From the NCBI GenBank assembly GCA_944322545.1, contig CALUPF010000027.1:1-35780 (forward strand): 35,780 nt of DNA, read 5' to 3'. Shown in pieces: positions 16,808 through 24,747 of the stretch. Below the pieces are notes generated by a model. It ran no database searches. It was not told the origin of the DNA and worked only from the letters and a program-made list of their open reading frames with translations. This DNA is from Candidatus Gastranaerophilales bacterium (GTDB lineage Bacteria > Cyanobacteriota > Vampirovibrionia > Gastranaerophilales > Gastranaerophilaceae). The position numbers and the translations under genes are program-made. Each line of letters starts with the position of its first letter. The stretch's first letter is position 1.

Positions 16808-17752
16808 CTATTTTAAAATATAGACATCCTCACGAAGCTGTATAGTAAATGGTGAATCAGCAGGAATTGTTATAGATTTTCCTTTATAAAAAATTGCTAA
16901 AACAGGTGATGTGACAAAATTAACAGCATAAACAACTGTACCTGTAATGAATGAAAACGGTGTAAGAATTATTTCTACGCCGCTTTCGTTTTTAGCAAGC
17001 TTACATGTAACTCTCCACATCTTTTTAAAAAAGGTAGTTCCAGGTTTCATTGCTTTAGGGATACTTCTAAGGTACATCCTTTTACCTTTTATGTTGTTTA
17101 AAAAGATTCTTTTTCCATTAGCAACGCTAACCTTTGCATCTACCTCATAGGTTTGACCATTATAGACCATTTGATCAACATTAATAACAATCAATCCACC
17201 ATTACCTGTAAGATAAGGAGGATGAGAATTAGATACTCTTCCTTTGAAAATAGTACCTGCAGGGATTGTTATATATCTAGACGTTTCAGGATAAACACTT
17301 TTAAATGAGATTCTTGTTCCTTCAGGAGTACTGCTAGAAACTGTTTGAGCAATTCTAACCTTAAACTTTTTACCTTTTGGAACCACATAAGAATTTTTTA
17401 TATTATTTTTGTAATAAGTATTTTTTGAACTATTTATAGGCTGCTTATTAACTGTTTTAACAGGAGTTTTAGTTGAATTTGAACTAGGTTTAGTGGTTGT
17501 TTTAGTATTAGTTGTTGTTTGCTTAACATTACTTTTGGTTGATTGAGCCTGAACATTAACAGGCTTTTTCGGAGCAATTTGTGGAGGTGCAGTTGATGGA
17601 GAAAATGCATCAACAGGACCATCTGTATATATTTCTAATGATGGCAATGTTGGTAATTCAGGCAAATCATCATCAGCTGCAAAGACTAAGCCTGAATTAA
17701 CATAACAAAAAATTAAAAGTATAAGTATTGAAAAAATCTTTTTCATATTCAT
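16808..17752 (-). CDS. Secreted protein with Thr/Lys/Pro-rich linker and beta-rich C-terminal domain (unknown function)
   Basis: About 314 residues. A Sec signal peptide ('MKKIFSILILLIFCYVNSG', cleavage near VFA/AD) precedes a low-complexity Pro/Thr/Lys/Asn linker (about 40-125) and a C-terminal domain with 'KGKKFKVRIAQTVSSSTPEG', 'ITIPAGTIFKGRVS', 'MVYNGQTYEVDAKV' and the end 'PFTIQLREDVYI'. It has the same element order as the product at 4801-5562, so a shared fold is likely. The frame opens at a TTG (17773); ATGs at 17752 and 17746 give a proper signal peptide, and 17752 is used. Probably periplasmic or surface-exposed; function unknown. Confidence 0.78.
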   Translation of the reverse strand: MNMKKIFSILILLIFCYVNSGLVFAADDDLPELPTLPSLEIYTDGPVDAFSPSTAPPQIAPKKPVNVQAQSTKSNVKQTTTNTKTTTKPSSNSTKTPVKTVNKQPINSSKNTYYKNNIKNSYVVPKGKKFKVRIAQTVSSSTPEGTRISFKSVYPETSRYITIPAGTIFKGRVSNSHPPYLTGNGGLIVINVDQMVYNGQTYEVDAKVSVANGKRIFLNNIKGKRMYLRSIPKAMKPGTTFFKKMWRVTCKLAKNESGVEIILTPFSFITGTVVYAVNFVTSPVLAIFYKGKSITIPADSPFTIQLREDVYILK

Positions 17753-17797
17753 AATTCTAAAACAGCTATTCAATAAGTCCAGTTTTTAACAATAAAA

Positions 17798-19135
17798 TCA
17801 AATATCAATTTTAGAAATAAAATTTTTACTTTTAAATAGCATTTTTATATACACTTTGCCAAATACGTAATTTTTTATTATCTCTTTTATTCTTTTATTC
17901 AAAGGTTTTATATAAGACAATCTTTTAAAAATATTCATAAAAGAATATGACCTTCGCCAAAGTTCTTTATGCATCTTTTCAACAGAATCTGCAGAAAGAT
18001 TTAATGGTTTAATTACACAATTTTGACAATCATACAAAGAAAAATTATCTTCAATAATTCTGTTAGAATCTTTCATTAACTTGTAATACTGTGTACCAGG
18101 ATATGGCGTATTAATAGTGAATCTCACATAGTCAATATGAGCCTCATTAATAAAGTTCAACGTCTTTTCAACCAAAAACTCATCGTCACCATCTAACCCC
18201 AAAACAAAGCTTCCAGTAACTTTTATATCATAATCATGAAGCTTTTTTATAGCATTTTTATAATTTTCAACTTTATTAAAACCTTTTTTTATTGAAGCTA
18301 TTGAATCAGAACTAACCGACTCAAAGCCAATAAGAACACCTTCACAACCTGATTTTTTAAGAGCTAAAAGCAATTCGTCATTTTTGGAAATTGATATAGT
18401 CATTGGAGCAAACCAATTTTTTTTCAACGGTTTGAGTTTTTCACACAAACTCATTAAATAATTTTCATCCTTAGCTAAATTAGGATCAACAAATTCGATA
18501 TAATCATCTCTTATTTGTTTTATTTCTTCAATTACATCATCTACAGGTCTTTGATGATATCCACAAGCAACATAAGGCTGAACACAAAACTCACAAACAT
18601 TAGAGCAGCCAAAAGTAGCTTGCACCATATTAAGCTCAGTACCAAGAAAATGCTTGTTTTCATATATGTCCCTTTTAGGACAAACAAAATTCTCGAAAGA
18701 CATATTATCAGACTGATAGTATATTTTTTGCATACAACCATTTTGAAAGTCTCGAATCAAAGTAACAAGACTTTCATTTGCTAATCCTGAAATTACACTA
18801 TCAAAATATTTATCACAAGACTCAGGACATAACGTAGGATGAACACCACCAACAAATACAGGAATACCTTTACTTCTGAAATACGCTGAATAAGCAATTG
18901 CTTTATTAATAGTAGGAGTCATAGAAGAAATGCCAATCAAATCTGCAGAAATTTTTTCTTTTTCTATTTTTTCAACTGTTTCATCATAAAATTCAACTTC
19001 TATATCAGGAAAATTTTTCTGTATGATTGCAACCAACACACCCATAGTTAAAGAATCTGGCATATATTTAAAAAAAACAGACCTGTTATTAAAAGAATAA
19101 GTATTTCCTTTAGGCATTATTAATACTATTTTCAT
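17798..19135 (-). CDS. B12-binding-type radical SAM protein
   Basis: The protein has 445 residues. The N-terminal half (about 1-130) has a cobalamin-binding-like Rossmann layout: 'KIVLIMPKG', 'DLIGISSMTPTINKAIAYSA', 'PVFVGGVHPTLCPE' and 'VISGLANESLVTLI'. The radical SAM core carries the cluster cysteines C177, C181 and C184 ('FGCSNVCEFCVQP') and later 'GCEGVLIGFESVSSDSI' and 'VTGSFVLGLDGDDE'. The DxHxxG cobalamin-ligand motif is absent, as in many members of this group. Related proteins act in hopanoid, lipid, pigment or RiPP modification; the substrate is unknown. The ATG follows AAAAGG. It is apparently monocistronic. Confidence 0.88.
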   Translation of the reverse strand: MKIVLIMPKGNTYSFNNRSVFFKYMPDSLTMGVLVAIIQKNFPDIEVEFYDETVEKIEKEKISADLIGISSMTPTINKAIAYSAYFRSKGIPVFVGGVHPTLCPESCDKYFDSVISGLANESLVTLIRDFQNGCMQKIYYQSDNMSFENFVCPKRDIYENKHFLGTELNMVQATFGCSNVCEFCVQPYVACGYHQRPVDDVIEEIKQIRDDYIEFVDPNLAKDENYLMSLCEKLKPLKKNWFAPMTISISKNDELLLALKKSGCEGVLIGFESVSSDSIASIKKGFNKVENYKNAIKKLHDYDIKVTGSFVLGLDGDDEFLVEKTLNFINEAHIDYVRFTINTPYPGTQYYKLMKDSNRIIEDNFSLYDCQNCVIKPLNLSADSVEKMHKELWRRSYSFMNIFKRLSYIKPLNKRIKEIIKNYVFGKVYIKMLFKSKNFISKIDI

Positions 19136-19313
19136 ACAGAAGCCTTTTTATTAAGTATTGTAAACAAAAAAAAATCATTCTTAAATTCAATTATATCAAG
19201 TATTTATCAAATATAAAAATTTTATCGCCCAATAAACCCTAAAGTTATAAAAACAACAACCGATATATAAACCATAGGGAATTTTTTATTCGGTTCTTGT
19301 AAAGGAGTATCAA

Positions 19314-19988
19314 ATGACAAACAGCATCAACCTATATCTAAACGGATTAGGTAACAATCCATTTATTCCGCCAACTAGTGTAGAAGAAAAACAAGAATCA
19401 AATGACTACAATTTCATAAGCAAAACATATGATCCTATAATTGAAACCAATGACGAAGAAGGTATCGTTGACGAAGAATCACTAAAGAAAAATGAATCGG
19501 AAGCAGAAAAAGCCACACCTCTTCAAAACCTCGGCTCTGGATTAAAAACAATTACCAAAGGAACTTTTTCTGGGATATTTGGTATTGTGGGCGATACTGT
19601 TAAAGGAATATGGCAAAATACAGGAAGTGCGTTTTCAGGTCTTTGGAAATATACAGTAGGAGGACTTCAAGTCTTAAGTACCCCAATAGTTAGTCTAGCC
19701 AAAGGATTTGGAAGTTTTTATAACAACACAGTAACAGGTCTAAAACAAATATTTCACGGCCAAATTTTCAAAGGAATTGGATCAATATTTAAAGGCGTTG
19801 CAGGAACAGTTGTTGAACCATTAAAATGGGCTTGGAGTGGTGTCAAAAAAATGGCCCAAGGTGTTGGCAAAGTTGTTAAAAGTGTAGGCAAAGCCGTAGT
19901 TTCTGCAGGGAAAGCCGTTGTAAATGGAATAAAAAAAGTTGGACAAGCTATAGGCAAAGGCATCAAAAAGATTTTTAGTGGATGGTAA
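19314..19988 (+). CDS. Gly/Lys-rich amphipathic heptad-repeat protein (unknown; membrane-active-like)
   Basis: The protein has 224 residues in three parts. The N-terminus starts 'MTNSINLYLNGLGNNPF', without a classic signal peptide. An acidic linker (about 42-67) follows. From about 74 to the end is a Gly-rich amphipathic region with evenly spaced Gly and aromatic residues and no acidic residue after E168. The last 50 residues are strongly cationic, with exact 7-residue periodicity: GKVVKSV, GKAVVSA, GKAVVNG (185-205), then IKKVGQA and IGKGIKK. The pattern resembles membrane-inserting amphipathic helices of antimicrobial peptides or pore formers, but no family is recognised. The SD AAAGGAG is 6 nt before the ATG, and a hairpin follows the stop codon. 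Confidence 0.75.
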   Translation: MTNSINLYLNGLGNNPFIPPTSVEEKQESNDYNFISKTYDPIIETNDEEGIVDEESLKKNESEAEKATPLQNLGSGLKTITKGTFSGIFGIVGDTVKGIWQNTGSAFSGLWKYTVGGLQVLSTPIVSLAKGFGSFYNNTVTGLKQIFHGQIFKGIGSIFKGVAGTVVEPLKWAWSGVKKMAQGVGKVVKSVGKAVVSAGKAVVNGIKKVGQAIGKGIKKIFSGW

Positions 19989-20013
19989 TCTAATTTGCAT
20001 ATCTTTTATAAAG

Positions 20014-20068
20014 AACACAAATGAAATATTTTTACCTAGCAAAAAATATTTTGTTTGTGTTTTACTTT
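20014..20068 (+). terminator. Rho-independent terminator-like hairpin after the heptad-repeat gene
   Basis: A long AT-rich hairpin has a left arm at 20014-20033 (AACACAAATGAAATATTTTT), a 7-nt loop (acctagc) and a right arm at 20041-20061, followed by TTTACTTTTA. It begins about 25 nt after the stop codon. The next gene's likely ATG (20073) is only 12 nt past the right arm, so it may instead act as a leader or attenuator structure between the two genes. Confidence 0.6.
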
Positions 20069-20072
20069 TATT

Positions 20073-21551
20073 ATGTCTTTATTGATTAACACAATAAATC
20101 CGACATGCTCTGGGATAAAAAGCAATTTTAGAATAGATAAAGGAAAAAGTGAGAGTCCTAAAAAGCATGTGACGCAAAACAACATTGCTGCTTTTAATTT
20201 GTTTCAAATGAACCAAGCAATGCTGAATAAGCTGCATATTTCTTTCAAAGGTTATTATGGTGACCAACAGCCACTAAAAAAACTTTTTTATAACGTAACT
20301 GGAAGAAATGATGTATATGAAGACAATTGGACAAAAGAACATCTTTATCAAGTCGGAACAAAAAAATGGGTAAATGCTCACCCAGCAGAACTCTTAAAAA
20401 GGACCCCAGAACAAGTCTTACAATGTCTTTGCACACTGACAAAACCTGATTGTCAGTATCCTGGTATACCTCCATATATCCCTTCACCAAATTTTGGTGA
20501 CAAATGGGGAAGAAGAGCGAATTATATTGAAATCAACCCAAGAATTTTAGCAAAATATGACGGTGATAAAGTAACAGAAGGCTTATTTGGTGTTATGAAA
20601 ATACTTCCTGCGATACCAACTTCACCTAATTCTTTTGCGAATTGTATAATTTTATCACAGCTTTATCCAACAATATATGGAGATGGATACAAATCTGCAG
20701 ATTCATTATATTGTGCAGACTTACATACTGGCATAAGTAAAACACTAACCAGTGATGGATTGTATGGAAAAATGGGCGCAGATGAACAAGTTAAAGCATT
20801 TAATGATATGGCACATATGCTTGGATTTAAAACAGGATTTAGAATGCCATTATCAGCGAATCAACTAAAAGTACAAGGAAGAGATTTTAATTGGTATGAC
20901 CATGAAAAAGCATTTATAGATGCTTGTGTTTGGGGTATTGAATTAGGATTTGATTCAATTTATTTTGATAGTGCAAAACACATAACAGATTACAATGGAT
21001 ATTGTGGATGTGGTGCACTTCCTAACAAAAACCAAATGGCATACATATTGTATGAAATTCGACAAAAAACGCATCGTCCAGACATTGCCTTTGTTGGTGA
21101 AAAATGCGATGACAGATGGGAATACAAAGAAATGGGATTCACAGCTGGCACAGATTGGGGGAAAGCCGATGATTTCGGAAGTGTTCGTTGGGAATCAGAA
21201 AAACAAAGATGCTCTTCTGAATATGCAGCAGGTCCTGAAGTATCTAATGACAATGACTATGGAGGAGCAAGTTTTGAAACAAGATTAAATAGAATAAATT
21301 CTTGTTTATATGGTTTTAATAATATTGGAGAAAAACTACCATCTTATATGCAATTACACGATATTATGCCACTTTCTCCATATGTTAATACACATGAATT
21401 AATGATGCATACAAAAGAAATGAATGGTTCTGATGCTTGGACAGAATGCGAAAGACACTGGGATGGTATATTTAACACATCATGGGCAGCAAATGACTAC
21501 AGAAATAATGTGTATCATATATTCGAAAACGTAATTAGAACTTTTGGCTAA
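20073..21551 (+). CDS. Divergent GH13-like (alpha-amylase superfamily) TIM-barrel protein
   Basis: About 492 residues. No family is recognised at high identity, but the order of motifs fits a GH13-type barrel. 'AFNDMAHMLGFKTGFRM' resembles strand 3/region I without the usual DxxxNH. 'GFDSIYFDSAKHI' matches region II (nucleophile Asp about 299, and the AKH). 'DIAFVGEKCDD' matches region III (acid/base Glu about 343). 'YMQLHDIMPL' matches the His-Asp of region IV. The N-terminal 60 residues include 'MSLLINTINPTCSGIKSN' and 'HISFKG' and lack a clear Sec signal. The frame opens at a TTG (20055) inside a hairpin; the ATG at 20073 is preferred but has no SD. It follows the heptad-repeat gene. Substrate unknown. 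Confidence 0.72.
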   Translation: MSLLINTINPTCSGIKSNFRIDKGKSESPKKHVTQNNIAAFNLFQMNQAMLNKLHISFKGYYGDQQPLKKLFYNVTGRNDVYEDNWTKEHLYQVGTKKWVNAHPAELLKRTPEQVLQCLCTLTKPDCQYPGIPPYIPSPNFGDKWGRRANYIEINPRILAKYDGDKVTEGLFGVMKILPAIPTSPNSFANCIILSQLYPTIYGDGYKSADSLYCADLHTGISKTLTSDGLYGKMGADEQVKAFNDMAHMLGFKTGFRMPLSANQLKVQGRDFNWYDHEKAFIDACVWGIELGFDSIYFDSAKHITDYNGYCGCGALPNKNQMAYILYEIRQKTHRPDIAFVGEKCDDRWEYKEMGFTAGTDWGKADDFGSVRWESEKQRCSSEYAAGPEVSNDNDYGGASFETRLNRINSCLYGFNNIGEKLPSYMQLHDIMPLSPYVNTHELMMHTKEMNGSDAWTECERHWDGIFNTSWAANDYRNNVYHIFENVIRTFG

Positions 21552-21553
21552 GT

Positions 21554-22198
21554 TCAATTCAAATTTTTATATTCTGGATGAGAAAAAACTCTCATACGAG
21601 TAGGAGGCCAAAATAAAAATACAGCTTTGCCAATAAATCTTTCTTTCGGCAAAAAACCCCAAAAGCGAGAATCTTGAGAATTACCTCTGTTATCACCCAT
21701 CATAAAATATTGACCTTCTGGTATTCGCATTGGGCCACAAAACATATCAACAGAACAAGGAATATAATCATCCTCACTCATAATGTAAGGTTCTTCAATA
21801 GGTTTATCATTAATGTAAACTTTGAATATACCATCAGAGAATTCTTTCACTTCCAATTTATCACCAGGCACACCAATAACACGTTTTATATAAGCCACAT
21901 CTTTACAGAAAAAACCTGTCAATCTTTCAAAAACAGACAAAACATCAGTTTTTATATCCTCTTCTGGAGGATAAAACACCATTATATCTCCTCTTTTTGG
22001 AGCAGAATAAAAGCGAGAAAATCTTTCAACAAATATTCTATCACCTTCTATTAAAGTTGGTCGCATAGATGCAGATGGAATCCATCTTATTTCACCAATA
22101 AAGAATCTAATAATTACAACCATAACAACAACAAAAACTATTGTTTCTATTGTTTCTTTTGTTCCTGCTATTATTTTTTCTTTTATTTTTTCATCCAT
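21554..22198 (-). CDS. lepB: Signal peptidase I
   Basis: About 214 residues. It cleaves Sec and Tat signal peptides at the outer face of the inner membrane. One N-terminal membrane segment ('TIVFVVVMVVIIRFFIG') precedes the catalytic Ser in 'WIPSASMRPTL' (second Ser), the general-base Lys in 'YIKRVIGVPGD', and box E 'MGDNRGNSQDSRFWG'. The short insertion between boxes fits a diderm or cyanobacterial-type enzyme. The frame opens at a TTG one codon before the ATG at 22198, which is used. It starts 7 bp after the polyprenyl synthase stop, so the two are probably co-transcribed. Confidence 0.95.
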   Translation of the reverse strand: MDEKIKEKIIAGTKETIETIVFVVVMVVIIRFFIGEIRWIPSASMRPTLIEGDRIFVERFSRFYSAPKRGDIMVFYPPEEDIKTDVLSVFERLTGFFCKDVAYIKRVIGVPGDKLEVKEFSDGIFKVYINDKPIEEPYIMSEDDYIPCSVDMFCGPMRIPEGQYFMMGDNRGNSQDSRFWGFLPKERFIGKAVFLFWPPTRMRVFSHPEYKNLN

Positions 22199-22205
22199 CA
22201 AAACT

Positions 22206-23144
22206 CTATCCTGTATATAAATGACATAAATCTACAATTGCTTTTTTATATTGATTATCCTCAAGACATTGTATATTTTCAATAGCCAAGTTTATATAAT
22301 AATCTTTTAAATCAATTGATTTCTTTATAGCTTCTGTATTTTTTATATCTTTTAAAACTTTTTTAGGATTTTTTATTTCAGTTATATTTTTTTCCATAGA
22401 GTAATAAATAAGCGGTGCACTATAATCACCATTTGAAAGATCTTCATGTAACTTCTCTTCATCATAATAATTTTTTAAATCATTATCAATTTGAAAAGCA
22501 ATGCCAAAATTTATTGAAAAACTTCTTATCTTTTCTAAATCTACAATATTTGAATTCCTATATAAATAGGTAGAAACTAGACCTGTTTCAAATAATCTAG
22601 AAGTTTTATTTTTCGACTTTTCAACATATTGTTTTATTGACAATATTTTAAACCTATTAAAATATTGTTCTAGCTCACCATTTACAATCTTTGTTATTGC
22701 TGATGAATGTAATTTTCTAATTTCTACATCATCAATATCACTAAGAATATCCAAAACAACAGATAGTAAATAATCACCTGCTAGAACTGCTAATTTACTG
22801 TCATAATCAAAATTCAAAGTGTTTCGACCACGTCTTAACAATGAACAATCAATAATATCATCATGGATTAAAGTTGCATTATGAATCACTTCATTTGAAA
22901 ATGCCAATTTATAATAAAAATCATCCTTATCGCAACCTAAAGCCCTCATTAACAGAAAGATTAATAAAGATCTAATTCTTTTACCTTTATGAGAAAAAAA
23001 CTCTTTCAAAATAGGTTTTATTTGATTTTCTTTAGTTTCAGAAGCAAACAGGAATTTTGAAAAATATCCATCTAATACAGCAAAATCTTCTGAAACAATT
23101 TCTGTAATTATTTTATATTTTTTTATAAACTCTAAATCAGTCAA
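22206..23144 (-). CDS. Polyprenyl diphosphate synthase (isoprenoid chain elongation)
   Basis: About 312 residues of the trans-isoprenyl diphosphate synthase family. The first Asp-rich motif is 'LIHDDIIDCSLLRRGRNT', with the preceding 'GKRIRSLLIFLL' binding diphosphate. The second is 'IAFQIDNDLKNYYDE', with Asn in place of one Asp of DDxxD. Medium/long-chain enzymes of this type make quinone side chains or carrier-lipid precursors; chain length cannot be read from sequence. The frame is open to 23198, but a strong SD (AAAAGGAG, 6-nt spacer) leads to a TTG at 23144 ('MTDLEFIKKYKIITEIVSED'), which I take as the start. It is followed closely by lepB. Confidence 0.92.
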   Translation of the reverse strand: MTDLEFIKKYKIITEIVSEDFAVLDGYFSKFLFASETKENQIKPILKEFFSHKGKRIRSLLIFLLMRALGCDKDDFYYKLAFSNEVIHNATLIHDDIIDCSLLRRGRNTLNFDYDSKLAVLAGDYLLSVVLDILSDIDDVEIRKLHSSAITKIVNGELEQYFNRFKILSIKQYVEKSKNKTSRLFETGLVSTYLYRNSNIVDLEKIRSFSINFGIAFQIDNDLKNYYDEEKLHEDLSNGDYSAPLIYYSMEKNITEIKNPKKVLKDIKNTEAIKKSIDLKDYYINLAIENIQCLEDNQYKKAIVDLCHLYTG

Positions 23145-23215
23145 AATATTCTCCTTTTGGATATTATAACCGAAAGGAGATTTTAATAAATAATACAAAT
23201 AAGCAGTCTAATTAA

Positions 23216-24097
23216 CTAGGCCATGTAACCCCTGACTCTTTGTGCAAGTTCAGATTTGGTTATTTGCCCATCGCCATTTCTGTCTAAACCTCTATTTGCA
23301 GAATAATAGCTGTTACTTTCATACATAGAGGCAAGTACTTCTTTATTCGCTCTTGCTGGTAAAAATATCAAAGCATATAAAGAACCCGCGCCTATTTTGT
23401 CACTCGCCCCAAATCCAGCAGCTTTTTTCATTTTAGATAAGTATTTTTCAACATAAACAAGCTGTTCTTCAGCTGACATGCGTTTTAATGCTTGCGTTGT
23501 TGTGCCTAAACTTTTAGCCGTGCTTGGAATAAACTGAATCAAACCAGTCGCTCCACTTGAATCATTGACTGCACTTGGTCTTAAGCCTGATTCAGAATAC
23601 ATAATCGCCAACAAATCATTTGGATCACAATTTAACCTTTTCGCTATTGCTACAGCTTTATTATAAAAAGCTTCAGATAAGTGTGGCGCTTTTTTCTGCC
23701 ATTTATTTTTTAGTTCTTTTGCATCATATGAAAAATAAGAGGTATCTTCGTCAGAATATGGTGTTTGTGTATTAAAATTAAGCATAGATAAATCAATTGT
23801 CATAGGTTTATAATTTGCTAATACACCTAAAATTCCATTCCATGCTTGTTGTTGCAAATTAGCTGCAAACATATCTCCAAAGTTAGTAGGTAAAGAATAA
23901 TTTCCAAATGAATAATTAGGAGTAAATCCGCCTAAGTTAAAAGATAAATTTGCTGGTTTTATAGGTTGATAAAAAATAGAACCATATAAACCTGAAGAAT
24001 CAAAGGATGAAAAGCCAGAAGAAAGCGAGCCGCCCATTGGAGACATGGCTTTTGTTAAATAGTCCAAATTCAAGTTAATTGAATTTACGTCTGACAT
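23216..24097 (-). CDS. Lytic transglycosylase (SLT domain) with C-terminal EF-hand
   Basis: The protein has 293 residues. The SLT/lysozyme-like domain (about 140-245) shows 'NDLLAIMYSESGLRPSAVND' with catalytic Glu169, then 'SGATGLIQFIPSTAKSLG'. It would cleave the MurNAc-GlcNAc bond of peptidoglycan. Residues 272-283 form a complete EF-hand loop (D-R-N-G-D-G-Q-I-T-K-S-E), a likely Ca2+ site. The first 110 residues are Ser/Gly/Asn/Phe-rich. There is no Sec signal peptide, although the substrate is outside the cytoplasm. The N-terminus 'MSDVNSINLNLDYL' resembles that of the heptad-repeat protein ('MTNSINLYL'). The SD AAAGGG precedes the ATG. It is probably autonomous or in loose linkage with the genes downstream. 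Confidence 0.88.
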   Translation of the reverse strand: MSDVNSINLNLDYLTKAMSPMGGSLSSGFSSFDSSGLYGSIFYQPIKPANLSFNLGGFTPNYSFGNYSLPTNFGDMFAANLQQQAWNGILGVLANYKPMTIDLSMLNFNTQTPYSDEDTSYFSYDAKELKNKWQKKAPHLSEAFYNKAVAIAKRLNCDPNDLLAIMYSESGLRPSAVNDSSGATGLIQFIPSTAKSLGTTTQALKRMSAEEQLVYVEKYLSKMKKAAGFGASDKIGAGSLYALIFLPARANKEVLASMYESNSYYSANRGLDRNGDGQITKSELAQRVRGYMA

Positions 24098-24166
24098 AAT
24101 TTTCCCTTTGATATCCTATATATAAATAAAAACATTTTCAAAGAGAAAATTGCCTAAATTCAAAAC

Positions 24167-24616
24167 TTATTTCAAATTCTTATTAAAACGTTTGTTAAAA
24201 TCTTTATATATATCAGATATTACCTGAAAAACTTTTCTTGATGGAGGTATTAGCTCTTCTTTATCAGAAGGATCAACCCAAACTATATGTTCATATTTAT
24301 TAATTTTAACGGGTGAAGGCGCAGGCAAGTCCATCACTTCAAAAAACTTTTCTTCTAATTTATCACGTCTCATAAACATATCTATTTTCACATGCTTGGG
24401 ACTTACATCGGCTGGTGACAACACAATTTTCAAATTATTATGCTTAGCATAATTACCAATTGTTGATTTTAACCCTGTTAAATACTCATAAGTATCTTTG
24501 GACATTTTTTTATTATCTAAAGAAGAAGAGATTCTAACATATTTGTTATAATATCTTGGATTTGCTGCTTTTCTATCAACAAAAGAATAAAACAAGCCTT
24601 TTAAAGAAGTAACCAT
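24167..24616 (-). CDS. Hypothetical protein (149 aa)
   Basis: No family recognised. The product is basic and soluble, with no signal peptide or membrane span. Visible segments include 'YNKYVRISSSLDNKKMSKDT', 'NLKIVLSPADVSPKHVKID' and 'YEHIVWVDPSDKEELIPPS'. AAGG lies about 8 nt before the ATG, and a TATAAT lies about 35 nt before it on the minus strand (24654-24649). A terminator separates it from the metallopeptidase gene upstream, so it is probably transcribed on its own. Confidence 0.7.
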   Translation of the reverse strand: MVTSLKGLFYSFVDRKAANPRYYNKYVRISSSLDNKKMSKDTYEYLTGLKSTIGNYAKHNNLKIVLSPADVSPKHVKIDMFMRRDKLEEKFFEVMDLPAPSPVKINKYEHIVWVDPSDKEELIPPSRKVFQVISDIYKDFNKRFNKNLK

Positions 24617-24658
24617 AATACAAAACCTTCATATTCTATGACGCAACAATTATAGAAC

Positions 24659-24699
24659 AAAAAGGTTCATTTAAAATGACTAATTAAATGAACCTTTTT
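24659..24699 (-). terminator. Intrinsic terminator of the DPP III-like peptidase gene
   Basis: Arms AAAAAGGTTCATTTAA (24659-24674) and TTAAATGAACCTTTTT (24684-24699) form a perfect 16-bp stem with a 9-nt loop. On the minus strand it is followed by TTTTTGTT. It lies about 50 bp after the peptidase stop codon. T/A runs on both sides would also allow plus-strand termination, but no plus-strand gene ends there. Confidence 0.8.
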
Positions 24700-24747
24700 A
24701 TTTTGACATATAAAAACTCAACTAAATGTTGTTTAAAGCATACATTA

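Noticed and set aside
21674..22054. Plus-strand open frame of 126 codons over the signal peptidase gene
   Set aside because: It overlaps a certain lepB gene in antisense; composition is that of a shadow frame.
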